This document shows, piece by piece, positions 50,901 to 63,560 of a stretch of DNA of 64,000 bases. Origin of the DNA: Campylorhamphus procurvoides (lineage: Eukaryota > Chordata > Aves > Passeriformes > Dendrocolaptidae); assembly GCA_013396655.1 (NCBI GenBank), contig WBMV01000084.1, positions 712,328 through 776,327 on the forward strand. Reading direction: 5' to 3'. Both the position numbers and the translations under genes were made by a program. The notes under the pieces are model-generated. The model was given only the letters and a program-made list of their open reading frames with translations, was not told the DNA's origin and searched no databases. The stretch's first letter is position 1, and each line of letters begins with the position of its first letter.

Positions 50901-53900
50901 CCACAGAAGGGGTCACCTGAGACAGTAGATGTTCCTCTGTAAGGCAAGAGAAAGGAAGAAACAGGGCAAAGCTTCTTCAGGTTTTAAACAAGAAACTATA
51001 AAACACTAAAGTTTGATGGTACAGTAGGAAAATACACAAACCCCTTGTTAAACAGGACTATCAAGAAGTGCTGAGGAAAAGAGATGTTCCCTACAACAGA
51101 GAAAGAGTTTACTGAGGTCTCCAGGCAACAGCAAAAACACCCAGAATATTTATAGAGGTATAAAGAGTGCTCTTGGGAAGAGATCAGCAATTCCTAGAGC
51201 AAGACTCTCATTAAAGAAAGGAAGGAAAACATTTTTCTTAAGTCCTATTTTTTTAATAAACAGGAGAGCAATTAAGAAGTACCAACTACAACAATTACGG
51301 AGAGCAAGGTGGGATCAAGAGCAGAGGAAAGAAAAGATCCTTTCATGGACCACATGGGTTCACATTATGCCAAGATTCAATCCAGACTGGAATATTCAGA
51401 GCAACAAAGCACTGAAGTTTGCTTCAAGGTTGCTTGAATCCTCCAGCGAGCATAACTATTTGAGCAGAGCCAGAAGGATTTTGCCTTTGCCTACCTTGGG
51501 TGGGGGAAGAGAAGGGCAGAGGTTTGTTTCTTTGAGGGGGAAGGAGAGAGCACACTATTTTATGACAGCAACTATGGCACATTGGAAAAACCCTTGTAAC
51601 TCAACTGCTATTGCTCTTGGCAAATCCATCAGATTGCCATGAATGGAACCTTTCAGGTGTCATTTACTACTGTCCATCAATGCCACAAGGTGCATAGTTT
51701 TCAAAGAATTGGGAGACAGCAGAGAGGGGGTAAAACCCCTTAAGCAACAACTTTTAAGGCTGACACAGCTGTATTAACCCAAATGGATCTTTTATTTTTT
51801 TTAGTTCTAATATTAAGAATTAATGTTTCTATCACCTACCACAGAAGGCTTTATAACCTCATGTATATAAGAAACCATGTTTGACTGTTTCCTGTTACAT
51901 AAACAAATCTGACTGTAATCTGCTTGTTATAGTAATGATACTCCAAACAAGATTAATATATGGTATAATATTATTGTTAAATATTAGGTAATTATAGAGC
52001 AGAGCATTCTGACCCCTAAAATTTAAAGTTTTAAACTTGGAAAAAAAAAATGATGCTTAGAGCTTCTGTTTTCACTTTCCCTTCAAGAAGATTTCCCTTA
52101 AAATCCTTGATCGAGCCCTCTCTTGTTCCCTTTGTCCCCCTTCTCTGCCACCTCTGTTATGAAGTCCCCCAATGTTTTAGAAGTTTTCATGAGTTCCAGT
52201 TAGGCAGTTACATCAGATAATACCTAACTATAGCAAATAGAAGATAAATAATACAAAAACCAGGGAAAAAGCTCTCAAACTCTGTATCAGCATTTATGTC
52301 TCTATTTTCATTCATTAAATGTGAGTACCACTGAAGTTGCTATGAATGCCACCTTCTAACTTGTGTCACTGGCAGAAGAAATTTAGAGCCCCTACTGAAA
52401 TCTTGCTAGATGCCATTGCCAAAAGCTGCTTCTTTATTATTTCCTGCTAGATAAATATCACACAGAGCTGAAAGAGAATACAGATGGAGGCTAAAGGAGG
52501 CTTAACACCACTAATTCATGCATCACTGCTGCAGGGCTTGGCTAAGCATTTCAAGAGACTGCTTTCTTTCCAGAAGGTTAACACAACGAATCTGCTCTCA
52601 GACCAACAGTTTCATTAACTGGTCAGAGCTGGTTGGGTTGGAACATGAAAGATTTGGCAAAAGTGTAAATTAGAGGGTGTACATCTACATATTTTTATCC
52701 AAGTGAAGCAAAATTCATTCATAAACATAATGGACAGTAAACTTTATTGCATCTATTCAATAAAAAAAATTTCAGATATAGTTAGCTGACAGCTCAAGTA
52801 TGAAGAAGGGGACCCTGAAATCATTAAGCTGCAAAAGTACTAGTCAGGAATTTGGGAGTGCATGTTTGTCCTTCTCTGGTTACAAGAGAAGTCTCATCTT
52901 TTAGCACTGTCTTTCCCAGAGGGCAGTTTCCTCCAGCCACATGTAAACATGAAATCCATGTACACTGGCTGTGAACATCGCTAGTTTTCTCTCCTGGCCA
53001 CAGCCAGAAATAGAAAGTTTCCTTGCTTCAGACTAATCTGGTTGTCTGACAGCTAGAGAATTGCAATATTGCTAAATGTGAGATTGCTCAGAAACTCCAA
53101 AAACCTGTTTAACAAAAAGCCTTTTCAGGTCAAGCCTTTAACATCATAGATTCAAACTGTTCTGCATTTTCAGGTACTGTCTTTCTTTTGTGACACTAGT
53201 GCACACCTTCCTCGGCTATTACTCCCCTTCAAACAAAAAAAGAATTCACAAAATGTTAAATCTTTAACATTAAAGTTACTTACAGAATGAAAAGGAGCTT
53301 CTCCAATCTGTTGCTGCATTTGGTATTCTACACATTCAGGCAACAACATGCTCCTTTCTAATTTCACTTGCCATGAAGAATGTTGGTGTTTTGAGCACCC
53401 AAGTACACTGTGGGACAGGTCAAAGGGTACAGAGGATCCAGCTCTTCATTCCTTCAAGTAGTTTTATGCATACAGTAAGGACTGACCATAGGAAACCAGC
53501 ACAGCCTAACTTAGTTTTCTTTACTTGCAACAGAATCTTTACCCTTCTTATTTATAAGAAATAGGAAGATGAACGTGTCACTCAGATTAGATTCCACTCA
53601 AGTTAGATTTCTCTCAACATTGATTTTAAGGCTCCCTCTCCAGTTCATTTTTGACAGGCATCACAGGCAAAACCACCCAGAAGAATACTAATAAGAATCT
53701 CAGGTTCACAGAAAAGAAAAAAAATGGATTTTTTCTCCATATTGTGAAGTCACCACAATACAGAGATGACCTGCAATAACACAGGCAAAAATTGCAGAGG
53801 GACTTTTCAATAAGAGGAAGTTTCCTGTCGTGCAGGGGAAGCCTCAGCAGCTCCAGGTAACACACATGCTCCTCACAGACCTCCAGCACAGGCTGCTGTG

Positions 53901-56900
53901 ACTTGCCTGTGCACCCACATCCATTCCCACACACTGGGATTCCTCCAGTGCTCTGCAGCCAGTGCTGGGTGTTGGTCCTGTCCTGGATCCCACAGACACA
54001 GGTTGCTTTATGTTTTCAGGTACAACACAGTAAGAATTCCCAGATACCTAAGCTTCACTGTGCTAAACGTGTCCCATTTGAACCTGAGCTGCTGAAAACC
54101 ATCCTTTCTTTCAGGATATTTAACTTTGCAGATGTTGTCTTTTCACCACTGCACATGAGACAAAAGAAGAATAAACTAAAACTAGCCACAAAATTCACTT
54201 GAATATTGAGAAGCTGATGAAGTCAATATCAAACTCCCAAACAGTTGGCAAGAAATTATTATATTAATATTTTTAAAATAAAAATTTATAGTCAATGGCA
54301 TATACTGTGTTTCAAAATTTTCCCAATAGACTCTATTGATTCTAATGGATCTAAGCCTGTCCTCAGTATTATGCTCTAAAAAAAGCTCTCTCATCAAGAA
54401 CCAAGTAAAAAGTCACCTGGAAGTCTTGGGTTGCAGACCTCCTGACAGCTTGAAGCTTATAGCAGTGTTTACAGTCAGATCCAGAACCAGCAGAAACACT
54501 CTGCTGGTCTTGTGAATGACTTGTGAATGCACTGATCACCCTGTGGAACATTTGTTCATGGTCTCATTAAAATAACTTCAGGATTTGACTGGTGAGTGCT
54601 GTCACCTTATTAAGATTTTAGAGGGAAAAAAATTGACTTTTCTTCTGCAAATTTTAACAGAAAAAGTGTTTGAAATACCTTCCTGGCACACAATAATGGG
54701 ATAGAACAGCATGACATCTCTGCCTTGTAGAATCTGATTTTGTATTTGTGTATCTAAGGGGATCTGATCCTAGCCATCAAGACTTAGTTTTCATTTCTGA
54801 AGCTGCCCAAGAAAAACTAGCCTCCGGAAAATATTTGGAATTCATCCTCTGAAATAATTTTTTTTTTTTAAAAACCAACACCAAACCAAAGCACAAACTC
54901 AGCTAAGCCCAGGATGGCATTACCCATATAATTATACACGGGTAGCACAGCAGGCTTGTAAAGCAGAGGTGTGTGCCCATCACTCAGAGGCTGATGAGTG
55001 TTATCAGCAGCTCCCTCCTGCCTCTGTTACCACGTCGTGCTGTGCCAAGGGCAGGCTTGTCACACATCTGTTCAGTCCCAGGGGAGCTACAGCAGAACAC
55101 TGGGATTCAACATTCTGATGTTGCCCCATCAACTCCTCCCTCCTGTCCATGCCTTCAGTTATTCCCAAGTAGCACTTAAGAGTCCAAATCAATGTAAATA
55201 CCTGTCTTTTGTCATTAAGAGGATGTGCTTCACAAAAGTTCCAGGCAAGTTAAACTCATTGCAAGAAAGCCATAGAAACCAACGCTGGCTGCTCCCTCAT
55301 CCTTCACTCCTACTGCAGCTGCAATACCTAGGTTTGGACATTAAGATATGGCAATGACTGAGGTCTGTGCATGTACCTTCGTTCATCATCAGGCAACACA
55401 CATGTAATTCATTGTGGTGATCCTAAGCAAAGGCCACCTATGTGGAGGATGGGTCAAAGGTGGATAGGATAGGTTCACCTAAACATAGGATGCATCTGCA
55501 GTTAAAGGCAGTGAAGCAGCTGCACTTCCTCCAGTCTGGGAAGTCTTATGAAAAGATTTTTGTCTTTGAAATCAGTAAATGTGAAAAAGTACTACTTATC
55601 AGCCAATAATTAAAAGACAATTACACATTGACAAGCAAGACAATAGTATTTCACTGACAGTTTCATATAAAAATGAAGACAGAAACCCAAAGAATTTCTC
55701 CATTATTATTTTAGTGCAAGCTTCAGCACCCTTTTATTAACAGACGTTTTCTTCAGCAGATATTAAACATGATAAATGTCATGTTCTCAAGTTACTGAGG
55801 GCTGCTTTTCCATCACTTTCAGATTAAGTTCAACTGATTGCTGGGCAGATTGTGAGAAAGAGGGTGCATAATGTGTTCACAATCTGACTGACAGAGATTA
55901 CAGTCTTCAAGTAGTGATTGAACCACTTTGATAACCATTTTTTCATCCGGGGCCATGAGACAAGGAAGGTTCTTTAGTTGCATTGATGCTGTCTCCATAG
56001 TAAACTGTTTCAATTATTATGCAAGTCACTGAACTCTATTTTAAGATTCTTTGCTTTTATTACAGTGCATATGGAGGAGGTTTTCTCCTGACACTTGAAT
56101 AATCTGTCTTCACCTAGCAGGTGTGTTTTCCTTTCAGAATTTTTTTAATAACCTCCTGAAAAATAATCAGGAGAATTGAAAGCTAATGCACTAGAATTAT
56201 GCTGACAGGCATATATGCCATATTTAACAGTGCCCAAGAATGGTGCCACACTAAAAAAAGGCATCAAACCCACACTTTTGGCAGAGTAAGCAAATCAAGC
56301 GAGAACATCCACCACTTCCTTTCCAGGTCAGGACACAGCTCCCACACTCTGCTCCTTCTTGTGCTAATGGTGATAGCCAAAGAGTTGAAGCCACCTTGGT
56401 GTCACCTCCCAGTGCTGCTGGCTCCAAAGATCTTCCCAAGCCAGAGTGATGCAGGTGCAAGACATAACTGCCTGGAGGAACACAGTTATCCTCAGATGTT
56501 CCTCCTTCAGACATACAGTGAAGTAAACCCTTTCACACACAGTTACTGGGAATTCTTCAGAGTCCTAGAAGCATCTGGCTGGTTTTTCTGGCAAGCATCT
56601 CAGAAGCCAAGTGAACAGGTCGCAGCTGAAGAAACATCTCAAGAAACAGGCAACAGATGTAGCCCACACCCTGGCTGAGCATGCTTGGCTGTCACCATGT
56701 CCTTGAGATGCTTCTTGTTCAAAATACAACTCAGTGCATAGTCCTTCTGCAAGTCCTCTGCAACTGGGTGGTTCAGATTGACCAAAATTGAAAGTAGAAA
56801 AAAAGATAGGCTGAGAAAGTTTAGCCAGGATAAGTGAATCTACCACAGTCTTCCATGAATCTAAGCCAACTCAATGAGATTCATTTAAAATAATCTCACA

Positions 56901-57418
56901 TTCAGCTTTATGACAACCTGTGACCTACAGGCCTTGCATCAGTAGGTGGTTCAAGTAGGCTGAATAAGGAGAAAAATCCATAAATGCTTTGATTTTTCTA
57001 GCTCAGAGGTTTGGCCATATGCCCAGTAAGCTCTCAATTATTTTAAGTCATTCAGCTACAGCAATGAAAATATCTCCTCATTAATAAGATAAGAACTAGA
57101 TGTTTAAGTGCCAGTTTAGAGTGTTAGGAAGGACAGAATATCTCCAATTTGCTGACAGAAGAAAAACTGGAAATTGACCTCTGCTCCTCCTCCGAGCATG
57201 ATCAAGATGATCTCATCAATATCCAAAACCATGAGACTAAGACTTGCTTCAAGACACAGACACCCACTGTCAGCAGCACTAACTCAGACGGTGGTCAGTT
57301 TGCCAAGAACTTGGTCAAAAAGCAGGAACCTCTCACAGGCAATCCTGGAATTTTGTTCCTGCCCAGCATTTTGGACTGGCTTTGGGTGGCTACAAATCTG
57401 CTGGTGACTTGCATCCTG

Positions 57419-57550
57419 CTCTGCTGGTTAGTGCATGGTGCTGGTAATGCCGAGGTAGAGAGTTTGATCCTCATACAGACCATTCACTTAAGAGTTGGAC
57501 TTGATGATCCTCGTGGGTCTCTTCCAACTCAGGATAGCCTGTGATTCTAA
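57419..57550 (+). mobile_element. tRNA-Ile-derived SINE with CR1 tail (TguSINE1-like)
   Basis: The first part (about 57,419-57,482) follows tRNA-Ile from the D arm to the acceptor end: TGGTTAGTGCATGGTGCTGG, then TAATGCCGAGGTAGAGAGTT and TGATCCTCATACAGACCA. The anticodon region reads TGGTAATG where tRNA-Ile has TAATAACG. It then passes directly into a CR1 3' tail (GAGTTGGACTTGATGATCCT, CTTCCAACTCAGGAT, GTGATTCTAA). Only about the first nine bases of the tRNA appear to be missing. The B box (GAGTTTGATCC against GGTTCGATTCC) is mutated, so pol III activity is unlikely. As I recall, SINEs of this build (TguSINE1) arose in passerine birds and are moved by CR1 machinery. I assign family and lineage by recognition, not by search. 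Confidence 0.85.
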
Positions 57551-57740
57551 GACTGGAGACCTTCCCACTTCTCTCAGCTTTGCACTTCTCTGCAATCTGT
57601 GCCTCTCAATTTTGTGCCAGATTTCAACTGACTGAAATGTTTGCTTCTATCCCAATGCCCCATAGATCCATCCAATGCCAGTGGCGGCACAGAATTCCTT
57701 CTCTTCAAGTTTGGGCACAATTTATTTGTGAAGTGAGTGT

Positions 57741-58113
57741 ATAGCATCATGAAATGCTTGAAGGAGATCTCAAAAATCATCTGGTCAAACTGTTAACACA
57801 GCACTGTTGTGTTCACCAGTAAACCACATCCCAAGGTGCATGTCCACAGGTTTTTTGAACACTTCCAGGGATGGTGATTCCACCACTTCTCTGGGCAGCC
57901 TGTTCCAATGCTGGCAACCCTTCTGCTGAAGAAATTTTTCCTAGCATCCAGTCTAAACTTTCTCTGGCACAGTTTGAGGCCATTTCCTCTCACCCTGTTA
58001 TCTGGGAGGAAAGGCTGACCCCCTGGCTACATCCGCCTTTAGAGGGTGTAAAGGTCTCCCCTGAGCTTCCTTTTCTGCAGACTAAACAACCCCAGCTCCC
58101 TCAGCTGCTCCTC
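57741..58113 (-). mobile_element. CR1 LINE, 3'-terminal fragment (~370 bases)
   Basis: The plus strand carries reverse-complement CR1 blocks in order: AAGGAGATCTCAAAAATCAT, ACACTTCCAGGGATGGTGAT, TCTCTGGGCAGCCTGTTCCA, GAAGAAATTTTTCCTAGCAT, GAGGCCATTTCCTCTCACCC and CCCCAGCTCCCTCAGCTGCT. The element is on the minus strand and 5'-truncated near 58,113. It contains only the 3' UTR and no ORF2. It belongs to a different CR1 subtype from the copy at 41 kb, judging by its 'TCTCTGGGCAGCCTGTTCCA' block. Confidence 0.93.
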
Positions 58114-60229
58114 TGAATTGCAGCAGCAGGACACTAAGATTAGCCTCCTACCAGAGAGGATCTTAGGCTATTCCCAGATGCAGTGTTTGACACCTGTGCC
58201 TAATGACTTGATCCATGTGCCTTTTGTCTTCTATTTCACAGCAATGTGCCATCACGTAACCATAAAAGCATCCCCATCTTTTGAGGGGTTGAAGCCAACA
58301 CATAAAAAACAGGTCATGAAACCTGCAGATTTCAGTGCTCAAGTAGAGGCAGAACCAGACAACAATTTCGACAAGAATACAGTAACTCCAAGTTCTGAAG
58401 ATTTATGAAGTTTTATGGTACAGCTTAGCTAAAAGTAAGAGCCAAGGACCTGTACTCTTGCTGCATTTTCATTGTTATGGGATGTTATTAGCTGAAATAG
58501 ATGAGAAACAGCAGGTGCATTCTTTACAGGGAGTCATAAGCTGACACAAAGGTAAAAACACAACTGCAGCTGAAACTGCCATTTGAAGAAACAGCACTGG
58601 TTACACAAAACACACAGGTACCTCTAAGGGGGGTGTTCTATTTTAAGAATGCCTGCTTTAAAAGTGAAGATTCCTAACCATGATGTTCTCCATGCTTTCA
58701 GACAACTGCAGTTTCCCTTAATGAAGATCAGCTTCCCTTCATCTCCCGCTAAAAAGATCCCCAAAGATATGTTAATTTTTCTTTAATGTATTATCTTTTC
58801 CATCACCACTGTCTCATCTGCCTCTTTCTCAAGGACTGATGCCACTGCAAATGCTTTCCTACATCCCATGATACATTTCATTAATGACATCAAACACTGT
58901 TTCATGCTCTGCCTTGTTATTAAGTTCTGTGGTGGTAGCGGATATTGCATTCCTTTGTGTAAGTTCTGTAATTTTCTTGAGTTTTGATAAGGCCATTAAT
59001 CACAACATGACTATGCTAATCCACACCATCCTGGTGTCCAAGACAACACTAACAATAACCACTCTTTAATAACCATTCTTCTTTGCCTAATACTCACCTG
59101 TACGGATTTTCTCTACTTAGGTAGTAGTACTTTTAACAAATATGGGAGAAGCTTCAGTAAAACTTCTTCCAGAATCAGAATAGGGCTAACCTTATAAACT
59201 CAAGATATCATCATGCTGGAACTGACCTCACAACCTTGTGATTTCACTGGTAGTTGAAAATATTCAACACCTGTCAATAATTGGACTTAAATGATGCAAA
59301 GGACTTGAAAATTCATAATTGAAAAGGAATATAAATAGCACTAAATTCTTTGTTCCTCTCTGTGGTAGCCTGACACTGAAAATCTTCTGCTGACTCAAAG
59401 TATTAGGTTTCCTTTAATTTGCTAACCAAAATGCCGGCTTCTTTCAAAATAGCTGATGAAAGGTCAACATCTACAGAAGTCACCTTGCCAAAGAGCACAA
59501 TCGAGCAGCATCTGACAAGGCTGCTCTCCTCATTTCATCTTCTATTCTTCATTGATCCCTTAAATTTTTCAGTTTTTGGAGCATTCCATTTGGGTACTGA
59601 GTAGTATTGGAAATTATGTTTTATATGATCCACAGAGGTCACCCATGTGCCTGTATGCACATCCATATACAAAGCATAGGCACTGTGTAACCTATGATAC
59701 TGAAAAAAATGATCAATGTAGTACCAAGGAGGAAAAAAGCACAGACTGAATCCATTTCCTTCTTGTAGCCAAGGTTTGTTTCCTTGCAGCACATACAGCC
59801 ACCTACTTTATTTTAGATGCCTGAAGTACAGAGGTGACCTATCCTGAGATGAAGCACACTCAGCACTTCAGAGGGTTAAAACCCAGCAGGTGTTAACTCA
59901 GCAAGGCACAAAAGGAGCCCCTTGCATTATACCTGCACATAGCCAGCCTACTGCAGGACATTGGCTCTGAGCAGGGCTGAACTCCTGAGAGTCTGACCCC
60001 TTTCCTGAACCCACCAAGTGTTTAACACACTGTGTCTGAACAAGTCTTTGACTTAGTACCTGTCCCCTGCAGCAGCCAACAGGAAATCACCTAGAGAGAG
60101 CATATACAGAGCATACAACAGAGAGCTTTTTTCCTCCAAAATATTCTTCCAGCCTCCAGAGGTTTACAATAGGCAGAGTACCAGAGTCAAAAGTGGTGCT
60201 CCAGTGTCCTACAGCCCTAACTTGAATCT

Positions 60230-60294
60230 CCCAGAAATACAGAAAACTATTAAATTGACCCGGAACATAGAGAAAACCCAAACCTTGACAAATG
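60230..60294 (+). repeat. Unclassified old repeat, copy 1
   Basis: The 65 bases from CCCAGAAATACAG to CCTTGACAAATG align without gaps to 61,663-61,727 at 51 of 65 positions by eye. Similarity may extend on both sides with gaps (TCCTACAG about 20 bases upstream here; GCAAGCACCCTT about 100 bases downstream). I do not recognise the family. Confidence 0.6.
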
Positions 60295-61662
60295 AGCCAA
60301 TGAAGATGTACAGAGTAGCTTTCCTCCTTCATTCTGTTTCTTTCTGCCCCACCATCTAATGCCTCTGTTTGTATTACAGGACAGTCAGCAAGCACCCTTG
60401 ATCAACCACCTCAGTCACCTCTCTTCCATTTTAGTCTGATTATCCCTTGTCCAGAGCAACACGTAGGGCAGATACACATCTGAATGAAGGAAGTGCCTAC
60501 CCTGGCTATACATGTCAGCTATTTTCTAGAACTGACACCTGTCTAACCCAACAAGCTGTGAGCTCAGGGGGATTTCTGGCAGACAGTCCAGCTCTCCAAG
60601 TCAACTCCCTACAAAGGTGACCATGCACTGGAGCCATGGCACAGGAAAGGGTGAGACTGTGGAGGTGGTGATGAGCAGCGACAGAAGCCACAGCAGTACA
60701 AAGCTCAGCTTCTGTGGAATTGTGCAGACAACTGCTCTGTAACACAGTTTCTTCATATACTAGCCACAGGGAAAACAAGCTCCCCCAAACCAGTGGGTGG
60801 GTATAAATCACATGGCAAATTCAGGTACTATCTTACAAATAAAGCCAATGGTAGACCTTTCTGGGTGTGAGTCTGTTCCTGAAGATAGGGAGTCAGCTAT
60901 GGGTCTACAGCAACACAACAAGTGCACTCATAAGGTACATTTATCACATAAGCCTGTAACAGTCACGTGATTTTAGGGCTCTCTTATGGAGTATTAACAG
61001 CTTACTGTGCTTGGAAACAGGCAATATAATTTCCCAAGTTTCAATAAATTCTATTAGTTATCCCACATTTAATTTTTCTTGAGAAGCTTCCCAACACCAA
61101 CTCATTTTAGAAGTCTCCAGATTACTCAACTTTGGTTTTGTGGAAGGGAGGAAGAAAACATGTTTGTTTTGCTCCACTGTACAACAAAGTTTACTCTTAA
61201 GTTGCTTTTTAACTATTAATAGCACTCACAGATTATGTACCCCATGTTTAATAGCAAAACAGTTAAAACACAGCTCCTTCTTTGGCTCCCTTGAGGCTGT
61301 GATTCAGTTCCCAGGCAGCCCAAAGTACATTAACTGTGTGACTGGAAACAGGATTAGCTGTTCTGCCCATAAAAGAATAAAAGCATGTCCTTCATGCAGC
61401 ACTCCATGAAGTTATCTCTCTAATAAGGCATAGGCAATATTATGACAGACTTAAGTTACACTAAGAGTAGGTGATCCAAAAACAGGGACAGAAGTCACCC
61501 AGACCTAGATGCCAAAGGACTGAGTGTAACACACCAGGGAAGAGCTCAGATCCAAACATCCCTATTCTTTGTGTGAAACTTCAGTGTAGCTACAAGAATA
61601 TAAGTCTATATATTTCCTACAGTAACTAGAAAACAAACGTAGAAAATGGTACATGCAAGTGG

Positions 61663-61727
61663 CCCAGAAATATACGAAATTATTGCAGCAACCTGGAACA
61701 TAAAGAAGACCCAACCCTTGACAACTG
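61663..61727 (+). repeat. Unclassified old repeat, copy 2
   Basis: Counterpart of 60,230-60,294, in the same orientation and about 1.43 kb away. Its best-conserved block is GGAACATAAAGAAGACCCAA with CCCTTGACAACTG. It could be an interspersed repeat of unknown family or an old local segmental duplication. Confidence 0.6.
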
Positions 61728-62999
61728 CTAAGTTAACCAGAATGATGGCATGCTCCATATTGTTATTCCTCTAGAATGGTAACCCTGCTAAGCACTCTTC
61801 TATTTTGGAAATCTGCCCATCAGTTATGAGGTTCATTCTTTTATAAAAGCAATATCTGAAAAACAGAGATAAAGAACACCCTAAGCATATCTTTTGTTTA
61901 GAGCAGTATAAGTGTTAATGATAGCAGAGCACACTTTCTGGAAGTCAAATCCCCAAAAACTCCACAGAATTAAGCAGAGGCTATAGTGACTGATCTTCCT
62001 CTCACTTCCCCTTCAGAATAATAAAATATGTGCTATTTAGGACCATTTCTTAAATTTGGAAAAAGAGAAGGTTAAGAACAGACGTCAGAAACCTCTTCAG
62101 TTCCGAGACCCCATCCCCAGGTACCCACGCAATCCATGAATAAACCCAAGAGGATCATGCAGTGCCAGAACATGCAAATCTTAGAACATACTTTTGTGAA
62201 AAGGAGCCAAATTTATCTGAACGTAAGCTAGAATTAGAAAAATAGCAGATGGCTGACTGCAGCACCCCTGAAATTCTAACAGCTTGTTTGGAAATGTTAA
62301 TTCTTAAAGTAAGGGTTTAGAGTTGAAATAAGATTCTCTTGGTTCAGATCTAGCAGCTCAGATTATTTTCAAAAACTGACTGGACACTCTTAGCCAGCTG
62401 CAGTTTTTGACATTTTCCTCCCATCCAAAGGGTGTTTTAGGTATTCCTCCTGTAATCATGATAGCAGAATTTTGGTTTTAAGCTATTCTCACCACAGATC
62501 CATTACTCCTGACAGGCTTGAAAGAATAACTCACATCCTCCCTTCCCAGCCCTGAAGTAGATTTTACTTCAGATGTAATAACTTCATAACCTCATTGCTA
62601 CTCTGCTGGGAGTCCCTACATCGGGGAGCAAGGTCCCTCACAAAGACTAAGGCATATTATTTTGCCTTCTGGGCTGTAGCTACATTAACAAAGAGCAGAA
62701 GGACTGAAATCCTTGGGTTTAGCGTCCTTGGCAGAGACTGAATTCCCCTCAGACTTCGTGCTGATTCAAACTGCCCACCCAGAGTATTTTTGCTTTCTTG
62801 TGAGGAACAAACTGGTTTGGGGACTGAGGGGAAGAACCTCACCTACCCTACCGAGCTTCCTTCTCTCTTAATCTCGTTCAAGAACTGAAAATAGACTGAA
62901 CAGTCTATTTTGTCGCTCAGGAAACACTTTTCCCCCTGTGTACTACCACCACACAAATCCAGGACGCTCCCAAAGCCCCTCATGGGTACGCTGATACTC

Positions 63000-63560
63000 C
63001 CCTGTCCTTGCAGAAGGGCAAGCGGCGCAGGAAAGCCTTGCTTTGAAGCTGCGAGCAAAGGCTTTTCACGGCCCTGAGGAAGCTCATCGTTCCCAGAGCG
63101 GGTTAGTGGGAGCTCCGAGGGAGCGGAGGGAGCGGCGGTGAATGTGGATGCGGAGCGGAGCGGAGGGAGCGGCCGGCGGCTCCACCTCGCGGTGCCCGCC
63201 CGGGGCTGCCGCAGGAACCCCCACCTGCTGCCCCGGCCACCAAAGCAGCAACAAGGTTTAAAAGCAAAACAAGCCCCCCGTTTCACTGGAAGGATTGGGG
63301 TACATCTCCCTGCCCCCGTAGTTTCGCCTCATCGCCTACCGGCTACTCCTCCGGGTGATAGCGAAGCCGCCACCTTCTCTCCTCCGAAATTACGTCTGGC
63401 TCCATCTTCCTCGGTCGAAAACCGCCTCCCCCAGCCCCCCTTTTTAAGAGCAGCAGAGCCGTGCCCTTGCCGGGCCGGGGCAGCCCAGAAGGTTCTGTCC
63501 CAGGTGTGCCCAATTAGCGCAGCTGCCGGCACTGCCCGGGCACAGGTGCGAGCACTTTGC
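63000..63560. promoter_or_regulatory. Second CpG island (orphan promoter candidate)
   Basis: GC- and CpG-rich DNA stands out sharply from its flanks. It contains AGCGGAGCGGAGGGAGCGG, GCCCGCCCGGGGCTGCCGC and CCGGGCCGGGGC. ORFs of 147 codons (minus) and 166 codons (plus) cross it, but neither resembles a known protein. Possible splice donors lie at its edges: TAG|GTGAGG on the minus strand at 62,843/62,842 and CAG|GTGCGA on the plus strand at 63,545/63,546. USP47 would be the expected neighbour by human synteny, but its N-terminus (MVPGEENQL) is absent. This may be the start of a non-coding RNA, an unplaced 5' exon or an enhancer-type island. Confidence 0.55.

Larger units (their letters stand above)
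37161..62990. other. DNA upstream of GALNT18 without a recognisable gene
   Basis: About 26 kb of AT-rich sequence between the two CpG islands. The ORFs are short, scattered over both strands and resemble no known protein, except for CR1 reverse-transcriptase relics at 41.3-41.8 kb. Other recognisable contents are listed separately: a polypurine run (40,537-40,639), CR1 fragments, an assembly duplication, a SINE and old repeats. I see nothing specific in 37,224-39,150, 39,223-40,536, 41,826-45,748, 47,983-57,418 or 58,114-60,229 beyond short low-complexity runs. In human, USP47 lies upstream of GALNT18 in the opposite orientation. The start of its protein was not found here, so its promoter may lie further right. 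Confidence 0.6.

Noticed and set aside
56199..56678. 159-codon ATG-started ORF
   Set aside because: No recognisable domain, composition like translated non-coding DNA, no splice or promoter context, and an equally open frame on the opposite strand.
57419..57482. A functional tRNA-Ile gene
   Set aside because: The 5' end is missing, the anticodon arm and B box are altered, and a CR1 tail follows directly, so it is the head of a SINE.
57149..57544. 131-codon ORF
   Set aside because: It runs into the tRNA-Ile SINE, so its C-terminus is translated repeat. The N-terminal part matches nothing I know.
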